Shown here: positions 11,501-24,500 of the stretch, piece after piece | Layout of the letters: each line of letters begins with the position of its first letter | Position numbering within the stretch: position 1 is the stretch's first letter | Source of the DNA: Boswellia sacra | Lineage: Eukaryota > Streptophyta > Magnoliopsida > Sapindales > Burseraceae | Reading direction: 5' to 3' | DNA: 64,000 nucleotides | Assembly: GCA_013180625.2 (NCBI GenBank) | Contig: SNVD02008859.1 | Coordinates: forward strand, 124,001-188,000 | The notes under the pieces: generated by a model | What the model was told of the DNA's origin: nothing | What the model saw: the letters and a program-made list of their open reading frames with translations, nothing else | Databases searched by the model: none | Position numbers and translations under genes: made by a program

Positions 11501-12950
11501 ATTGTAGCATTTATTGTTCTCCACAACCACAACCCAAGCAAAGAATCAACACTCCTACTTGACATCAACTTCTATTCAATTTCTTTCATAAATGGACACA
11601 CAAACATCCAACACCCCCTTCCTTCTAATATCATTCTCCCAAATCTAACTTTGGTTTATTTATTTCATTACTCTTAATAGAATTCTCACTTATACATGAT
11701 AAGCATATCTAATCTTAATTGATATAGTTCTTACCTTAATTTTTTATTCGACTTTGGTGGGTCCTCCATTTATCTCAGTCCATAAAGTCAGTGATTTGGT
11801 GTTCCCTCACTTTCAGTCTTTTAGTTTATAATATAATTCATCAATGCAAAGACTATTAAGACCATCTTGCTCTTCTAATTAATTTTTTATTAAAAGAAAA
11901 CCGAGAAATTTTGCTTGCCTTAATCAAGGGAGTCTCCAATTATAAAACTGTGCGGTGATTTCACATATTCTACTAATTGAAAACTCAACTAATGATGAAA
12001 TAAGAAAGCAATTACAAATAATTTTTTTCTTTTTGAATCCTACTTTGGACTTTGTGTACATCCATATCTAATTAGAGATCAAAGTGTCATTTGGTGACTT
12101 CTTATCAAAACCCCCCAAGTTGAACATAAAAGGGGAACGGGGGATAATGACCGCTCTTTTACATAATTGCAATGCTTAATATCATTCTCACCACTAATGC
12201 CATCTATCACATAAAAGTCTATGATCCCAAAATGAAGGTAAAGAAAGTTTATTAAGAACCAACCAACCCATCAATCATCGGGATAAGCAAGTCAAATGGC
12301 CAATCTTGAAACCTTAATGTCATTGTAAAAACAGCAGCAGCAAGAAGAAGAAGAAGAAGAAGAAGAAGAAAGGACGTCACAACCTTCAAACATATCATAT
12401 GACATTATTGTGTTCCATAAAGCCCATGTCTATACAATCAAAGTTTGCACAGCCAAATTGATAGGATAACATACAGTAATATCAAAGGATAACCTGTTCC
12501 ATTCACATGCATAGAATAGGGACACTAGACCAACCTAAATAGAAGAAGAACCTAACCACAATTGGGTAGGAAATTTAGTGGTCCTCCATCTGGGTTTGGA
12601 AATCTGCTCCTTAAGGCTGCAAGTAACCGTTAGATTAGAATCGTACGGTTGATGATAGGTGATAAACCCACTTCACTAACACTAAAGTGGGCCACACATA
12701 AACCCAAAAGCAAATTTATTTTGTACTATATGAAAATAACATCAAAATTATATAGTAACATTCGTAAGTTTTGCAATAAGATGCTAATATAGGACTTTAA
12801 TCCGTATACTAATTATAGATAATATAACATGTTAAATGTGATTAAAGTCGCTAAACCAAACTTAAGAAATTTATTAAAAAAGAGGGGAAAAAGAAAAACT
12901 TTCATTAGCTTAACTGCCTAAAGAGTTGAAGAGTTGATAAACTTTGTTTT
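8560..12950. other. Intergenic, upstream of PIF3
   Basis: Non-coding, AT-rich. It contains a (GT)n tract (about 9728-9746), a palindromic G-box GTCACGTGAC (11106-11115), a possible stem-loop (11290-11335, arms GTCCACATGGA and TCCAGGTGGAC) and a GCA/GAA microsatellite (about 12333-12370). Open frames at 9877-10200 and 10582-10866 show no family features. The CT-rich stretch from about 12.95 kb probably begins the PIF3 5'UTR. Confidence 0.5.
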
Positions 12951-13793
12951 GTATCTGTCTTGGTCCCCTGCCTGCAACTCTGCAAGCCTTTCGCCGACTT
13001 CTGTGTCCACTTGGCATTCTCACTCTTCGTTGCTTTGCATGAAAACTAGACTTCTCTTTCTTCGAGCTCAATTACTGACTCTATAGATTACGTTTTTGAT
13101 AACTTCTTTATCATTTACAACTAAGTTTTGACATTTTTAATGCATTTGGATTCGTGACTTTCACTGCCTCGAGAAGATTTCAGGTTTTCTCAAGATTTTG
13201 TTCTATTTTCAATGGTTTAGGTGTGAGCTCATTAGTGCTTGATTACTGGGTATTCCGGATTTTTTTAGCTCCTCTTCTTCAAGTCTTCAACTTTTCTTTT
13301 TTTGTTTTAAAATAATTTGATTTGAGAGTTTGGTGATGTAAATGTTTGTTTAATACCGAAAATCTGATCTGGGATTTTAATATGATGATTGGAAAAGTGG
13401 AAAAGATTGAATTTTTTTTTTTTTAACTTAAAGGAGCTTAATTTGGATCTTTTGGGGAGTCATTAAAGAATTGGTTTGACCGATAACTTTATTTATTTTA
13501 CAACTTTATATTTTTATAATCTTAGATTTCTGATAAGGACTTTTGTATTAAAAGAAAGATTTTATTATGTAAATTGTAACTGTAAAAGGAGTTCTACTGG
13601 GATTGTCTTGTAGTGGGGTTCCGACACTGGCTGAGTGGTCTTGAACGCTTGTTGGCTTCATATATGTTTTTGGGTTCATTGAACTGTACATATAGAGCTA
13701 ATAGTTGTATGTGCAAAGTACCAGTAATGGCTAAACTCATGATTTTGGGGCGTTTCCAGCAAAAAAAGAACTAGCTGGTTTCAATCCTCAATC

Positions 13794-16700
13794 ATGCCTT
13801 TGTCTGAGCTATACCGTATGAGTAAAGAGAAGCTTGATTCAGCTAAAGAGAGAAGCCCTATATCAACTGATTTATCATTTGAGTAAGTTCCATTTCACTC
13901 TATTCTCCCAGCCTTTTTTTATAAGTTTTAGCTCTTTACGTTTATGTTTTTGAGCATCATTGTGGTTTTGATTTCATTGTTTTTGTTTTTGTTGTTTTAT
14001 TGGATGACTAAATACAGACCTGAGAATGACTTTGTTGAACTAGTATGGGAAAATGGTCAGGTTTTGATGCAAGGTCAGTCTAGTAGGCCCAGAAAGAACC
14101 CGACTTCTAACGGCTTACCATCTTATTGTTTATCATCTCACACTCCCAAAACTAGAGACAAAGATATAGGGAATGGCTCCAATGGGAAGATGGGAAAGTT
14201 TGGGGTGGATTCTGTGTTGAATGAGCTTCCCATGTCTGTGCCATCTGGTGAAATAAGTATGAATCAAGATGATGACATGGTGCCTTGGTTGAATTATCCT
14301 ATTGATGAATCTTTACAACATGAATACTGCTCTGATTTCTTGCCTGAATTATCTGTAGTCACTGGAAACGAGCTATCCACCCAGAATAACTTTGCATCAT
14401 TTGATAAGAGAAGCAGCGGCAATCAGTTCAATAGGGAATTCAATACCGTTTCTGTACATAATGATGGGAGTTCAGAACATGGGACTGTGTCAAAGATTTC
14501 TTCAGTAGGAGTTGGTGAGCTTACAAGACCTAAAAGTAGTACTAGTCAATCATACCCGTCATCTTGTCAGCCATGCCAGACATCATTACCATATCTTAGA
14601 TCAAGAATTCCCCATACCGTTGGTAATATTACAAAGAATTCAATCCACCATGCTGTTTTTGGCGATTCTCCCACAAATTCAGCTGGCAGTTTTCCTGCCT
14701 TAAAGATGCAGAAGCAAGATCCAAGGCTGCCTAATAATAATGCTGGCTTGATAAATTTTTCCCACTTCCATCGACCTGCTGCTATATTTAAATCTAATCT
14801 GCAGAACATTGGTTCAATGCCTGGTTCTGTTTTATCAAGGTTAGAAAGGATGGGAAGTAAGGATAAAGGTTCTGCTGCAAGTAGTAGCAATCCTGTTGAA
14901 TCCCCACACACGGATTTGAGTAGTGGTTTAAGAAAGGAAACAAGTTCCCATTGCCAGCCTGTTGTGGTGCCGTCCAAGGTTGACGTAAAACCACTGGAAG
15001 TGAAGCCGCCTGAGGAACCAATTGCTGCTGAACCACCTGAGGCCATATGCCGAGAAGATGCATTTAAGAGTGATAAAAACAATAGTCAAAGTGCAAGCAA
15101 AGGACCAGTGAATAGTGAGAAGACTGTAGAGCCTCTAGTTGCTTCTTCTTCTGTATGCTCAGGCAATAGTGTAGAGAGAGCTTCAGATGAGCCGACACAT
15201 AATTTGAAGAGAAAGCATCGTGACACCGAGGAGTCTGAATGTCCTAGTGAAGTAAGTTGAGAAGATTTTAGTTTTTACTGGTTAACCCATATTTTATGTC
15301 CCTCTTGATACCAAGTAAGGCAATTTTTATGTGCAGGACATTGAAGAAGAATCAGTGGATGTGAAAAAAACTGTTCCTTCTCGAGTAGGTACAGGCTCTA
15401 AGAGAAGCCGAGCAGCAGAAGTGCATAATTTATCAGAAAGAGTGAGCAAGACCTTACCAATTTAATATTACTACTAGGAGAACTTCTATATCCATTGTAT
15501 CTCTTGCATTACATTGTTTATCTTCAGTTTTTTCTCATTTGAACTGCCATGAACAGAGACGGAGGGACAGGATCAATGAAAAGATGCGTGCTTTACAAGA
15601 ACTCATACCAAACTGCAATAAGGTTTGTATATTTGTACTTGAAGTTATTGGTCATGCTAAATTGTAAAAATTTGGTGCTATATAGATAACTCAGAATGAG
15701 GCTTAAAATTCAATCTTTTGGAAGTAAAGTGAATTGTTTGAGCATATCCAAGTTTGTGGAAGATTTAACTGAAATCTGAAGTTCACAGACAATCTTTTTG
15801 ATATCTATTTAATATGAACTCGTGGGTTTTCCATTTGGTGTATTGATTTTTTCTTAAATGATTAATCAACACTGGGCCACCAGGCAGTTGATGGTTTTTG
15901 AATTTTCAGTTCTGATGCCTGTTACATTTTTGCATAAGGTGGACAAAGCTTCAATGCTTGATGAGGCCATCGAGTATTTGAAAACTCTTCAACTTCAAGT
16001 TCAAGTAAAGTCTAAAACTATCTCCAATTTTGTATGATTTTCTGAATTTGGAATATCTTTGTCATATTGTATATGGTTTTATGCAGATTATGTCAATGGG
16101 AGCAGGTTTGTATATGCCACCAATGATGTTCCCATCAGGAATGCAACACATGCATGCAGCTCATATGTCTCATTACTCACCCGTGGGTATTGGAATGGGA
16201 ATGGGTGTCGGTTTTGGGATGGGAATGCCTGACATGAATGGTGGATCTTCTGGTTATCCTATGGTTCAGATGCCTTTACATGGAGCAAATTTCCCTGGCT
16301 CTTCAGTGTCAGGGCCGGCTGCTTTGCATGGGATGGCAGGATCCAACTTCCATATGTTTGGGCTTCCTGGTCGAGGACATCCTCTCTCAATGCCACATGC
16401 ACCCCTAGTTCCTCTATCAGGAGGGCCTATTATGAAGTCAGCCATGGGAATGAACAGTTCCAGCACAGTAGGCCCTGTTGATAATTTGGATTCAGCTACA
16501 GGCTTGACACCAAAGGATCAAATGCAAAACTTCAATTCCCAAGTAATGCAGAACACTGGCACCAATAGCTCAATGAATCAGACATCTACTCAGGTTGGTA
16601 AATCTATCATGGAGTCACATATTTAGCAAAGAAAGTAAAAGCTTTTTATAAAAGGGGATTTTAGTTCTATTTGAGCTCAATTTTGTGCTCTTCCTTGGAA

Positions 16701-17958
16701 AGGTAGTCTTATAGTCCTACATCCTTTCAGGTGCGAGGGAAGAATTAGGTATAGTCACACAATAAACATATAAAACATTGAGGAGTAAGAAAATGAGCTT
16801 ATAGCAACAGGCAGATAGGAGTGCGAAGCATAAGTCTTATTTTTCAGGATTTCACCATCTAAATTTCACATGCAAGGAAAGTATTTCTGTTATATATTAT
16901 TATTATTATTATTATTTTGGATAGTCTTCTAGTCCTACATCCTTTCAGGTGTGAGGGAAGAAATTAACCATACAATTGCACAATAAACATATAAAACATT
17001 GGTGAGTGCCAAAAAAAAAAAAAAAAAAAAAAACGCTTATAGCAACTGGCAGATAGGAGTGCGAAGCATAAGTCTTATTGTTGAGGATTTCACCATCTAA
17101 ATTTCACATGTAAGGAAAGTATTTCTGTTCTGTATTATTATTATTTTGGGCAGTTTTGCCCCATTCTTTAGGTGATCTGAAAGCAAAAGATGCTCACCAA
17201 AGAAAATTTTTAGATATAATTTACTGAACTGTTCTGTTTTAGCTATATATTTTGGAGTTTGATTCATAAATCGCTGTTGGATAATTAATTTGGTATTTCA
17301 TTAGGTAAGCGAAACTTGTAAGATTACGATATATACACTTCAGACTCCTTGATTTTCTTCAGGCATTTCTGGCCAAACAAATGGAAGGTAGAATAGCAGA
17401 ATCTCGCAAAGGAGTTTATGAGGTTACTGAATCATTGAATGCTGACGAATTTCCATGTGTTCTTTAAGGAATGTAATTGGACAAACAATACTCGTGAATC
17501 TAATATTGATTTTTGAAGTTAAAAAATGACCTGGCCTCAGGGGAAACCTGTATCTCTTCATCAATACAGAATATTTTCCATTTCTACTTTTCTGTTACTT
17601 CTAATACATGGAACCAAAAGCTTGCATTGTTTGCAAGCTTGTTGGGTAGATAACTAAAATTGCCTTCCTTTAGTTTGGCCAAGCATGATTAAACTTGCAT
17701 TTTCTGCAATTTCAGTGCCAAGCAACAAATGAAAACTTAGGACAGCCTCCTGTGGTGCAAGAAAATTGTCAAGCCTCAGAAGCTACTGGTAGTGGAGCTC
17801 TCAGTTCACCCAGCAAAAACGACAATGTACCAAATGAAGCATGTGAGTATTTGCTGCAACTATTTATAATTTAAATAAATCGATGTTATGTAAAATCAAA
17901 TTCTGGTTCGAGTAATGGATAAATTAAATGTTTGCTTGTTTGTGCAGGTTATGATTGA
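13794..17958 (+). CDS. PIF3: PHYTOCHROME-INTERACTING FACTOR 3-like bHLH transcription factor
   Basis: Exons: 13794-13882, 14018-15251, 15337-15441, 15557-15622, 15939-16004, 16087-16593, 17716-17842, 17948-17958. All phases agree and give 734 residues. The start [16 protein letters not shown] matches PIF3. The active-phyB-binding (APB) motif ELVWENGQ is at 37-44, and the PIF motif [14 protein letters not shown] is around 114-127. A nuclear-signal-like GSKRSR (460-465) leads into the bHLH at about 466-515. There His471, Glu475 and Arg479 are the residues that read a G-box (CACGTG). The C-terminus is Met/Gly-rich ([13 protein letters not shown]). Known role: in the nucleus, PIFs bind G-boxes, promote dark growth, and are phosphorylated and degraded after binding light-activated phytochrome. 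A 60-nt open segment at 17363-17422 with a good acceptor could be a cassette exon (+20 residues). It is left out because its donor (GAG|GTTACT) is weak. Confidence 0.92.
16704..17150 (+). repeat. Tandem duplication inside PIF3 intron 6
   Basis: Two copies, 16704-about 16920 and 16922-about 17150, share TAGTC.T..TAGTCCTACATCC, CACAATAAACATATAAAACATTG, GCAGATAGGAGTGCGAAGC and GATTTCACCATCTAAATTTCAC. They differ by scattered substitutions, a long poly-A run in the second copy (about 17009-17031) and different lengths of a TTA microsatellite at each copy's end. The unit is about 220 bp. The duplication makes this by far the longest intron of the gene. Confidence 0.88.
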
Positions 17959-18860
17959 CAGCGATCCCGGTAATTTGGATTGACGCAGCGAAATCCAAGT
18001 TGGTTGCTATGTCTACAATAACCGTCTGAATTCTAATTACAGGACAAAACAACTACAATTTGCACAGATTTGGTATGCTGAGGATCCTCAAAATCATTTC
18101 TTGCACCTGTACATTCTTGACAAATGGAAATAACGAGATGTCTGAGAGTAGAATACTTCAACAGTATGTATTCAAATGTTTTTCTTTGTAGATATCGAGT
18201 AACATTCTTTCAACTGATGAAATGATAGTAATTTTTCCGGTACCTCTCTTTCGGGGGTTGTATTTTTGGCTGATAAGTTGATCTTAACGAAGGGTTTTGT
18301 TGTTTACAATGCTTAGTCAGAACAATTTATGTCAAGAGCATAGTCTTTGCCTCCCCAACGACGATGAAAGTCTCTTAGCATTTTGACTCCAATACCAAGT
18401 GTTTGCACACAAATTGGGTAGAATTCATAAATTTTTGCAATATATATATATTGCAAAAGGGATTGACCAAAGTTCTCATAAGTCAAATTCTCGAGTCTTA
18501 CCCAATTGGGGGAACTCAATTGGATCATTGCATGTAACAATATCTCCTCTAACAGTTGAAATGATTTCAGAAAGAATGGATCCTCCACGCTTCATTTTGT
18601 TTTACGATCCGATTTTCATTCAGTGCAGTCAAGCATAGGTTTATAAAACGCAGCAAAGTTTGCATGCTAGCTATTTTGAGACAGTAGTAACTACAAAACC
18701 AAAACAAGTTTGTATTATATATATTAAGAAATGTCAAAGCTGTAGTTTTTTGATAATACTGACATCCAAACAACTAAAACAGAAACAGTGTATACAAGTG
18801 GAATTTAATAGCGTATAAGAAAAAAATAATAATTTTTACGACTCTAAGCTTAAATGGAGC
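17959..18860. other. PIF3 3'UTR and intergenic sequence
   Basis: The first 250-300 bases are the presumed PIF3 3'UTR. Beyond that, minus-strand frames at 18313-18588 contain a peptide-like stretch (GVKMLRDFHRRWGGKDYALD). I cannot assign it to any family, and a second frame over the same bases is just as open. No gene is called. Confidence 0.4.
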
Positions 18861-18899
18861 TATGGCTTCTATGTACACAGAGGGAACCAACCAACAAAC

Positions 18900-19650
18900 A
18901 GCACAACACACGTCACAACAGTGTAGTAAACTACATATATGCAATAGTTTTCTCTGGTGGAATGCAATGCTTTTTTTGACTTCCATAATAGCTTTCTTTG
19001 CCTTCGCACAAGTGACTGTTTTACCTTGGATATTATGTTGTTTGATTGCTTTCAGTTTTGGTAGGTCCTGAGAAGTTTTGTGTGTCATCACCATCCTTGT
19101 TGGAGAGCTCCAACGTATCTGAGCTTTCCCTATCTTTCACTTCCAATTCAGGACTTGGGCTGCGTTGATTCTTTCAGTTTTTGTAGTCTTTGCATCCTTC
19201 TCTTCCTGCGACATCAGGAAGAGAAGACTGGATTTCATCTTGTTTCTCAGCAGCCTGTTCTGAAGTACTTATGCTTGCACTAGTTTCCTCCTCTTTCTAG
19301 GTCTTTTCTTCCTTCAAAGATGTGGAGTCCTCAACCTGATTAGCCGAGCTTCCTCAGTTACGTGCTCAGGTTATCCCTCTAATTTTGGCTTAATCTCGGG
19401 AACTACTTAATGTGTCTTTTCAACCCCTATGGAAATAGTCTCAATATTTTCAGTTACTTGAGATTGTCCCTCTGATTTTCCCCCACTTGAGAAACTACTG
19501 AAGCTAGCTTTTCAACTTCTTGGGATGCTTGAGGAATGTTTGATGATCTCCTGCTTCGTTTGCCGCTGATTCCACGGTTTTTTCCTTCACAGCATTAGGA
19601 GGGTAGTCTTTCTCAATTGAATATCTGAAGCAGAAGTGAGATTCATTTTC
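18900..19650 (-). pseudogene. Decayed remnant of a Glu/Lys/Ser-rich protein gene
   Basis: Read on the minus strand, the region starts with a convincing acceptor (CACTTCTGCTTCAG at about 19627-19640). Coding-like but broken stretches follow: IEKDYPPNAVKEKTVESAAN, then EEKT, EEETSASISTSEQAAEKQDE and IQSSLPDVAGREG, then PELEVKDRESSDTLELSNKD. Several frame changes and in-frame stops separate these pieces. The low-complexity acidic and lysine-rich composition is unlike chance AT-rich spacer. The parent family is not recognised. It could instead be the terminal exon of a poorly predicted gene, but the stops argue for decay. Confidence 0.35.
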
Positions 19651-19659
19651 CTTTAAATG

Positions 19660-21185
19660 AAAAGGATTCAAGTAATTGAAAATTTACCCAATTCACATTT
19701 TATAAAGAGCATATGCATTGGAAGTAGATAAATTAAAACACAAAGACTTCTACTCAAAACGGGCATGATGATGACCTACAATTGAGCAATTCATAGTTGG
19801 TTAACAGTGAATAAGAATATTAATGTTGTTATATTATAGATATGATCATCTTCAGGTCTTTGTTTGTTGCAGTAGTCTGCAAATTTTGTTCCCAGACAGA
19901 AATAGATTGGCTTAATATTAACAACCTCCACAAATTGATCATTTCCCTGGGCACATATACATTATGCCAGCATACATAATTGTAAACATAACACTCTCAT
20001 AAGTGTAGATGCATATAGACAACTAACTTTGATAGATACATCTTTCTGTTCTCTACTAACTTCTCAGCAAAGGCAAAAATAAAAGGAAAATAGATTATGA
20101 ATGCAAATCTAATCTCTAATATGATAAGAACTAATTAATTAGAGTATAAATAATAAGGATTTTCATGCCTGATGAGTAAGTAGCCATACAAGGATTGAGT
20201 TGAGCTGGGGATGATCATGATCATGCCATACAGAGAGGGGCTTATATTATGGACTTCTTGAATTAAAGAAAAGAATGACATTGATGGGGTTGGTAACAAC
20301 CAAATAATAGCGTAGCTTTAGCTACTGCAATTTACAAGGAGAACAAAAGTGTAACAGGGTTTTGATCATGACAGACAGACAGACTGTACATCACATGATA
20401 ATCTGGCTTCAATGATTAGGTTTCCACATTAATCAAACTTTATCTTGTAACAATTTCTTCTTCTAAAAATCTGAAGAAAATAAATTTAATAATTGAAATT
20501 GTCTGATCACTTTTTCCTGGGACTATCAGACAGACCTTCTCGGGGACCATTGATTTCCATTTCTCATTTTATTCAATTTTTTGTATGTTAGCGGTCGAAT
20601 CCTCCACCATTTAGTGTTGAAAGTTGAAACTGTAACGTTTGGAAAATAGATATGTATATAGTATCAGAATTAACCAAAAGCATTTTTATTTTCCTTAAAG
20701 TTAATGCTATGTGACTGATAATAACTTTAATATTTATTTTAACTAAATAAAACATTAATCTAGATGATTTATCTTACCTTAATCATAATTCTTAAAAACA
20801 TTTCTACAAATATAATCTATTATCTACCAAATCCACTTGGATTATCTTAATGTCTTTAATTATTAAAATGTGACATTAGGATTTAGACTTCAAAATAATA
20901 ATTTAAAAAAACATGTTATTCAAATATGTGCTTATTCATATCCATTCAAATTTCAAAATTCTACTATATATCTATCCATATAATAATAATAATATCATTT
21001 TTTTGAGTATTTAGAATTTGGAACTTTAGGGGGAGTGATTCGTTCTCCTTAATTAGTTATTAATTGAAAAGAGGACTACACCATTCAACACTATAACTAA
21101 TGACATATTTATGGTATAAGAAGGCGGATTTAATTAGAAGATATATTTAAGTAGTACTGAGCATATTGTGATGGAAAACATCAAA
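19660..21185. other. Intergenic, AT-rich
   Basis: Very AT-rich sequence with no open frame of note, no RNA gene and no clear terminal repeats. It includes a short GACA tandem run (about 20380-20393). Confidence 0.5.
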
Positions 21186-21212
21186 TCGTAATGTACTGCT
21201 CAGTCGATCCAA

Positions 21213-21596
21213 GGGTTACTGTAAAGACTGGTCTCCCGTCCAGACGCACCGTAGCACCGGGACCTTACGGTTGTCCTCGATCGCACAACAGTTAGTATTG
21301 TCCGCTTTGGAGAACGGGGCCTCAAGGGACACTCTCTATTACCCGCACGGTTTTGTTCCTGTTAAGCCCACAGGCCCGAAGACGCGTCCCCCTCATTCGA
21401 ACCCGGGACCTCAAAGGCGCCCAAAGTTCAAACTTGGTAAGTGGACAAAATCGTGAGGGGCCTGTGGGCTTCTAAAGCGGACAATACCGATTGTTGTGCG
21501 ATCGAGGACAACCGTAAGATCCCATACGAGTAAAAGAGGGTGCCCCATGAGGCTCTGTTCCCCAAATGGGTGGGGGACCAGTCGTTACAGTTACTC
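21213..21596. repeat. GC-rich foldback repeat element
   Basis: A sharp GC-rich island in AT-rich DNA that is largely an imperfect inverted repeat. The left arm (about 21213-21310) and right arm (about 21471-21596) share an outer block (GTTACTGTAA.GACTGGTC against the complement at 21572-21596). They also share an inner block of about 45 bp (CTTACGGTTGTCCTCGATCG onward to ATTGTCCGCTTT). A third internal match, AAGCCCACAGGCCC at about 21364-21377, is inverted at about 21458-21472. A Pol III B-box-like sequence GGTTCGAATGA lies on the minus strand at 21393-21403. The 61-codon open frame inside is a by-product. I judge it a foldback transposon or two related insertions in opposite orientation. 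No target duplication was found. Confidence 0.75.
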
Positions 21597-21599
21597 TGC

Positions 21600-24500
21600 A
21601 ACATTGAGTTTGTAAATAACTTTTATATGGTTGAAGTTGAACAGTAGCTCAGCTTTGTTTACTTTATTAGACTCAAATATTAATATTGAACCCTTACTTA
21701 ATAGTTTAAGATTTTGGGTCAAGTGATTACTTTATCAGAGTTAAAGGTTTCAAGTTCAAATTCCCTAGTTCTCATCAATTAAAACCCAAGAAAGGTTATG
21801 AAGACCCATAACTACAAATCATTTTTGTTTATTTAGGACCTACCAAAGAATAATATAATATAATTTTTTTGATCAAAATTTGCCCCCACTAGTTCAATAT
21901 TCTGCCTAGGCTAATGAATGGAATGACCTCATTATATATATTTATAGTAACTATGGTAAAGGATAATATTGCTATTGATTGCTGTAAAAAGGATTTATTG
22001 ATCTTTACATTGTAAATATACATATACATATATGTTTGTGTGTGTCTTGCCAAAAATTTTAATTTAGAGAAAAAAAAACTACATTAATAAAACTTGTTAA
22101 ATACTATAAATGAACTTGTGGGTGAGTAATATTAATTGAGTCCACTAAGGAATCCAAGCTTAGGCCCTCAAACAATTAATGTAATATGGTAATTCATGTT
22201 TGAGCTAGGAAAGTTAACAAAGCCATGTGCATCATGCATATATGCTTTATAAACATATTGAATTAATATTGAGGACTCTTTTTTTTTTTTTTCAGTTCCT
22301 AATTTATTTCCACACTTGATGATGATCCATTTGGGCAAGGGAAAGGGGACATGTATTAGATATTGATGTGTCTGAATATGTTCTCCTTTATGTGTGATAG
22401 AATAGACATCTTGAATCAACATCCTTTTAAATAATTAGCTACCATACTCCAATTACATCTTCACAATACTTTTTATGGAGAATTGAAGCTACCCTTCTTC
22501 TCTTAGTTTGTAATGTTATTGTTAAAACAGTCATCTCAGCCTCTGCTTTGCAGGGACATGCATGCCTATGTATTTTCTTAGCAAGCAAATTATATTATCA
22601 ATAAAATTCCATGGAAAGCAATCATGCAAATGTGGGGAGAAAGTTGACTATCATTTTCCCACTTACAAAGCAAAAGCTAATATGTAATTATTCCATGATG
22701 GGGCACATTATAAACATTTCAACCCGACAATGCTTTTGATAATTGATCCGGTTAAAGGCCTTAACCCTTTTCATAATTGATTCCTATAACGCTGCCTTGT
22801 TATTAAAGTCAATTTCCACTGTAATTTGGGCCTTCACACACTTCAATTCTAACTCTTATCCCTTAGCTAATGGAGAATCAATAGTAATGGGTTTTAACTA
22901 CTAATCATTGTAATTGAGATCTTAAGCTTCCATATATAGTAAGCCATTGCCATGATATTGACTTCCACGTTGATATCATCATCACAGTGTTGCTTTGACA
23001 TGACAAAAGATTAATAAGTTTTTAGTTGTGATTTAACTAAAACTCATTAGTTATCCATGTGCTCATGTTTCCTAGTTATGTTAGTGTTAATGAAGATTGA
23101 AGATTGCATTAAGGGTCATTTCAGATGGACCCTTTTCAATTTCTTTCCTTTCTTTCTCTCCTATTAGCTAGATTTTGTTTTAGTTGTCTAACCAGGCAAG
23201 CAATGTGGGTTGTTCCTCACAACTTTTTTCTGATTATAGCATATTGTAATACCTCTAGCTGCTGATATATAATTAATTGCCAAACAATATATGTAATTGG
23301 TTTCTTCCACCAATTCATTTTAATACTTTGACTAATGCATTTCTGAGCAACTTCTATGGAACTTATAATTAACAGACTTCACAAAGATGGGGTTGCAGGT
23401 CAAGAATTTCAGACATACCAATTTTTCCAGAAATTTATTACACTGGGGATTTGCTGTATCATCTTTCAATTTCTCCTTCAATTCCTAGATAAGCATATAT
23501 AATAGTAATGAGGACTAAGCAATAAACACACATACATATATAGTTCCATGACTAGAGTCACAGCTGCGCTTCCTTGTTAAATCATTTGTCTACCGTTGGA
23601 TCATTAGCTTAAGAAAAGATAGCTTTAAGTATAATGAAAAGAAAGAACCATCTCTCTAATTTCAAGGACATATGAATTATGTTCCCTTCTATTTCAAATA
23701 GACAATCGATTATTACCTGCCAATAAATCTTCTTTCTACAAGAGTTACAATCCCAAATTTCCCGTCCCATCACTGTTATATTTAAATAACTCTTTACACT
23801 TGGTCAATTATTGCATTGTCTTTACCAAGAAATCATCATTTGCGTGTCTCTCAAATTATTCAATTTGCCAATTAAAACTAGCTACTACTAGGTTTATATA
23901 TATATAGACCTGCATAAATGCCACTTGATAGCTAGTTTGAAGTTTGAACTTTGTAGCTTGTTACATATATGGAAATTAAGACAAGACTGACTTCTTTCTA
24001 TAGTACATACATATGTGCCTCTAGTTTGACAGCTTTAAGCAAAATTCCTCAGTAGAGCATTTGAATGGATGGAATTTGCTACCCGGTTTGATTGTAGAGC
24101 AACAAATGGAACGTTAGTAGTGGCCCGGTACTCAATCAAGCAGTTTAATTAGTTAAAAGGATGCCTTACTGCTATTAGCTCTTACCCCTTAGTAAATTAA
24201 TCTACAGTTTTATGCTGGGTTTTGCACAAAAGTGTAAATAAGTTCTCCCCTGAATCTGCAGGACACAAATACTTATGCATATAGAGAGAACTTATTAATT
24301 TTCTGGAAAAAGAAGTCCCAAATTCACCAGCATGGACAGTACATATTTGGAAACATGCTGCATGATGACTGATTTACTGAGGGCAAAAACTGTGCACAAC
24401 GTGGAACGTAATTTGCTGCAATACACAATGCTCTGTATATTGTATGTTGTAGTACCTTTTGCTTAGGAGCTAAAGAGTTGGATAGTTATCGAGGGCATGG

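Noticed and set aside
12333..12370. GCA/GAA run as a CRISPR-like or coding repeat
   Set aside because: A plain trinucleotide microsatellite without spacers.
14567..15082. 171-codon minus-strand frame inside PIF3 exon 2
   Set aside because: It is the antisense shadow of a firmly identified coding exon.
21393..21403. Possible tRNA gene from the B-box-like GGTTCGAATGA
   Set aside because: No A box, anticodon arm or acceptor stem could be laid out around it.
21271..21456. Small open frame in the GC-rich island
   Set aside because: It covers an inverted-repeat arm; the peptide has no family features.
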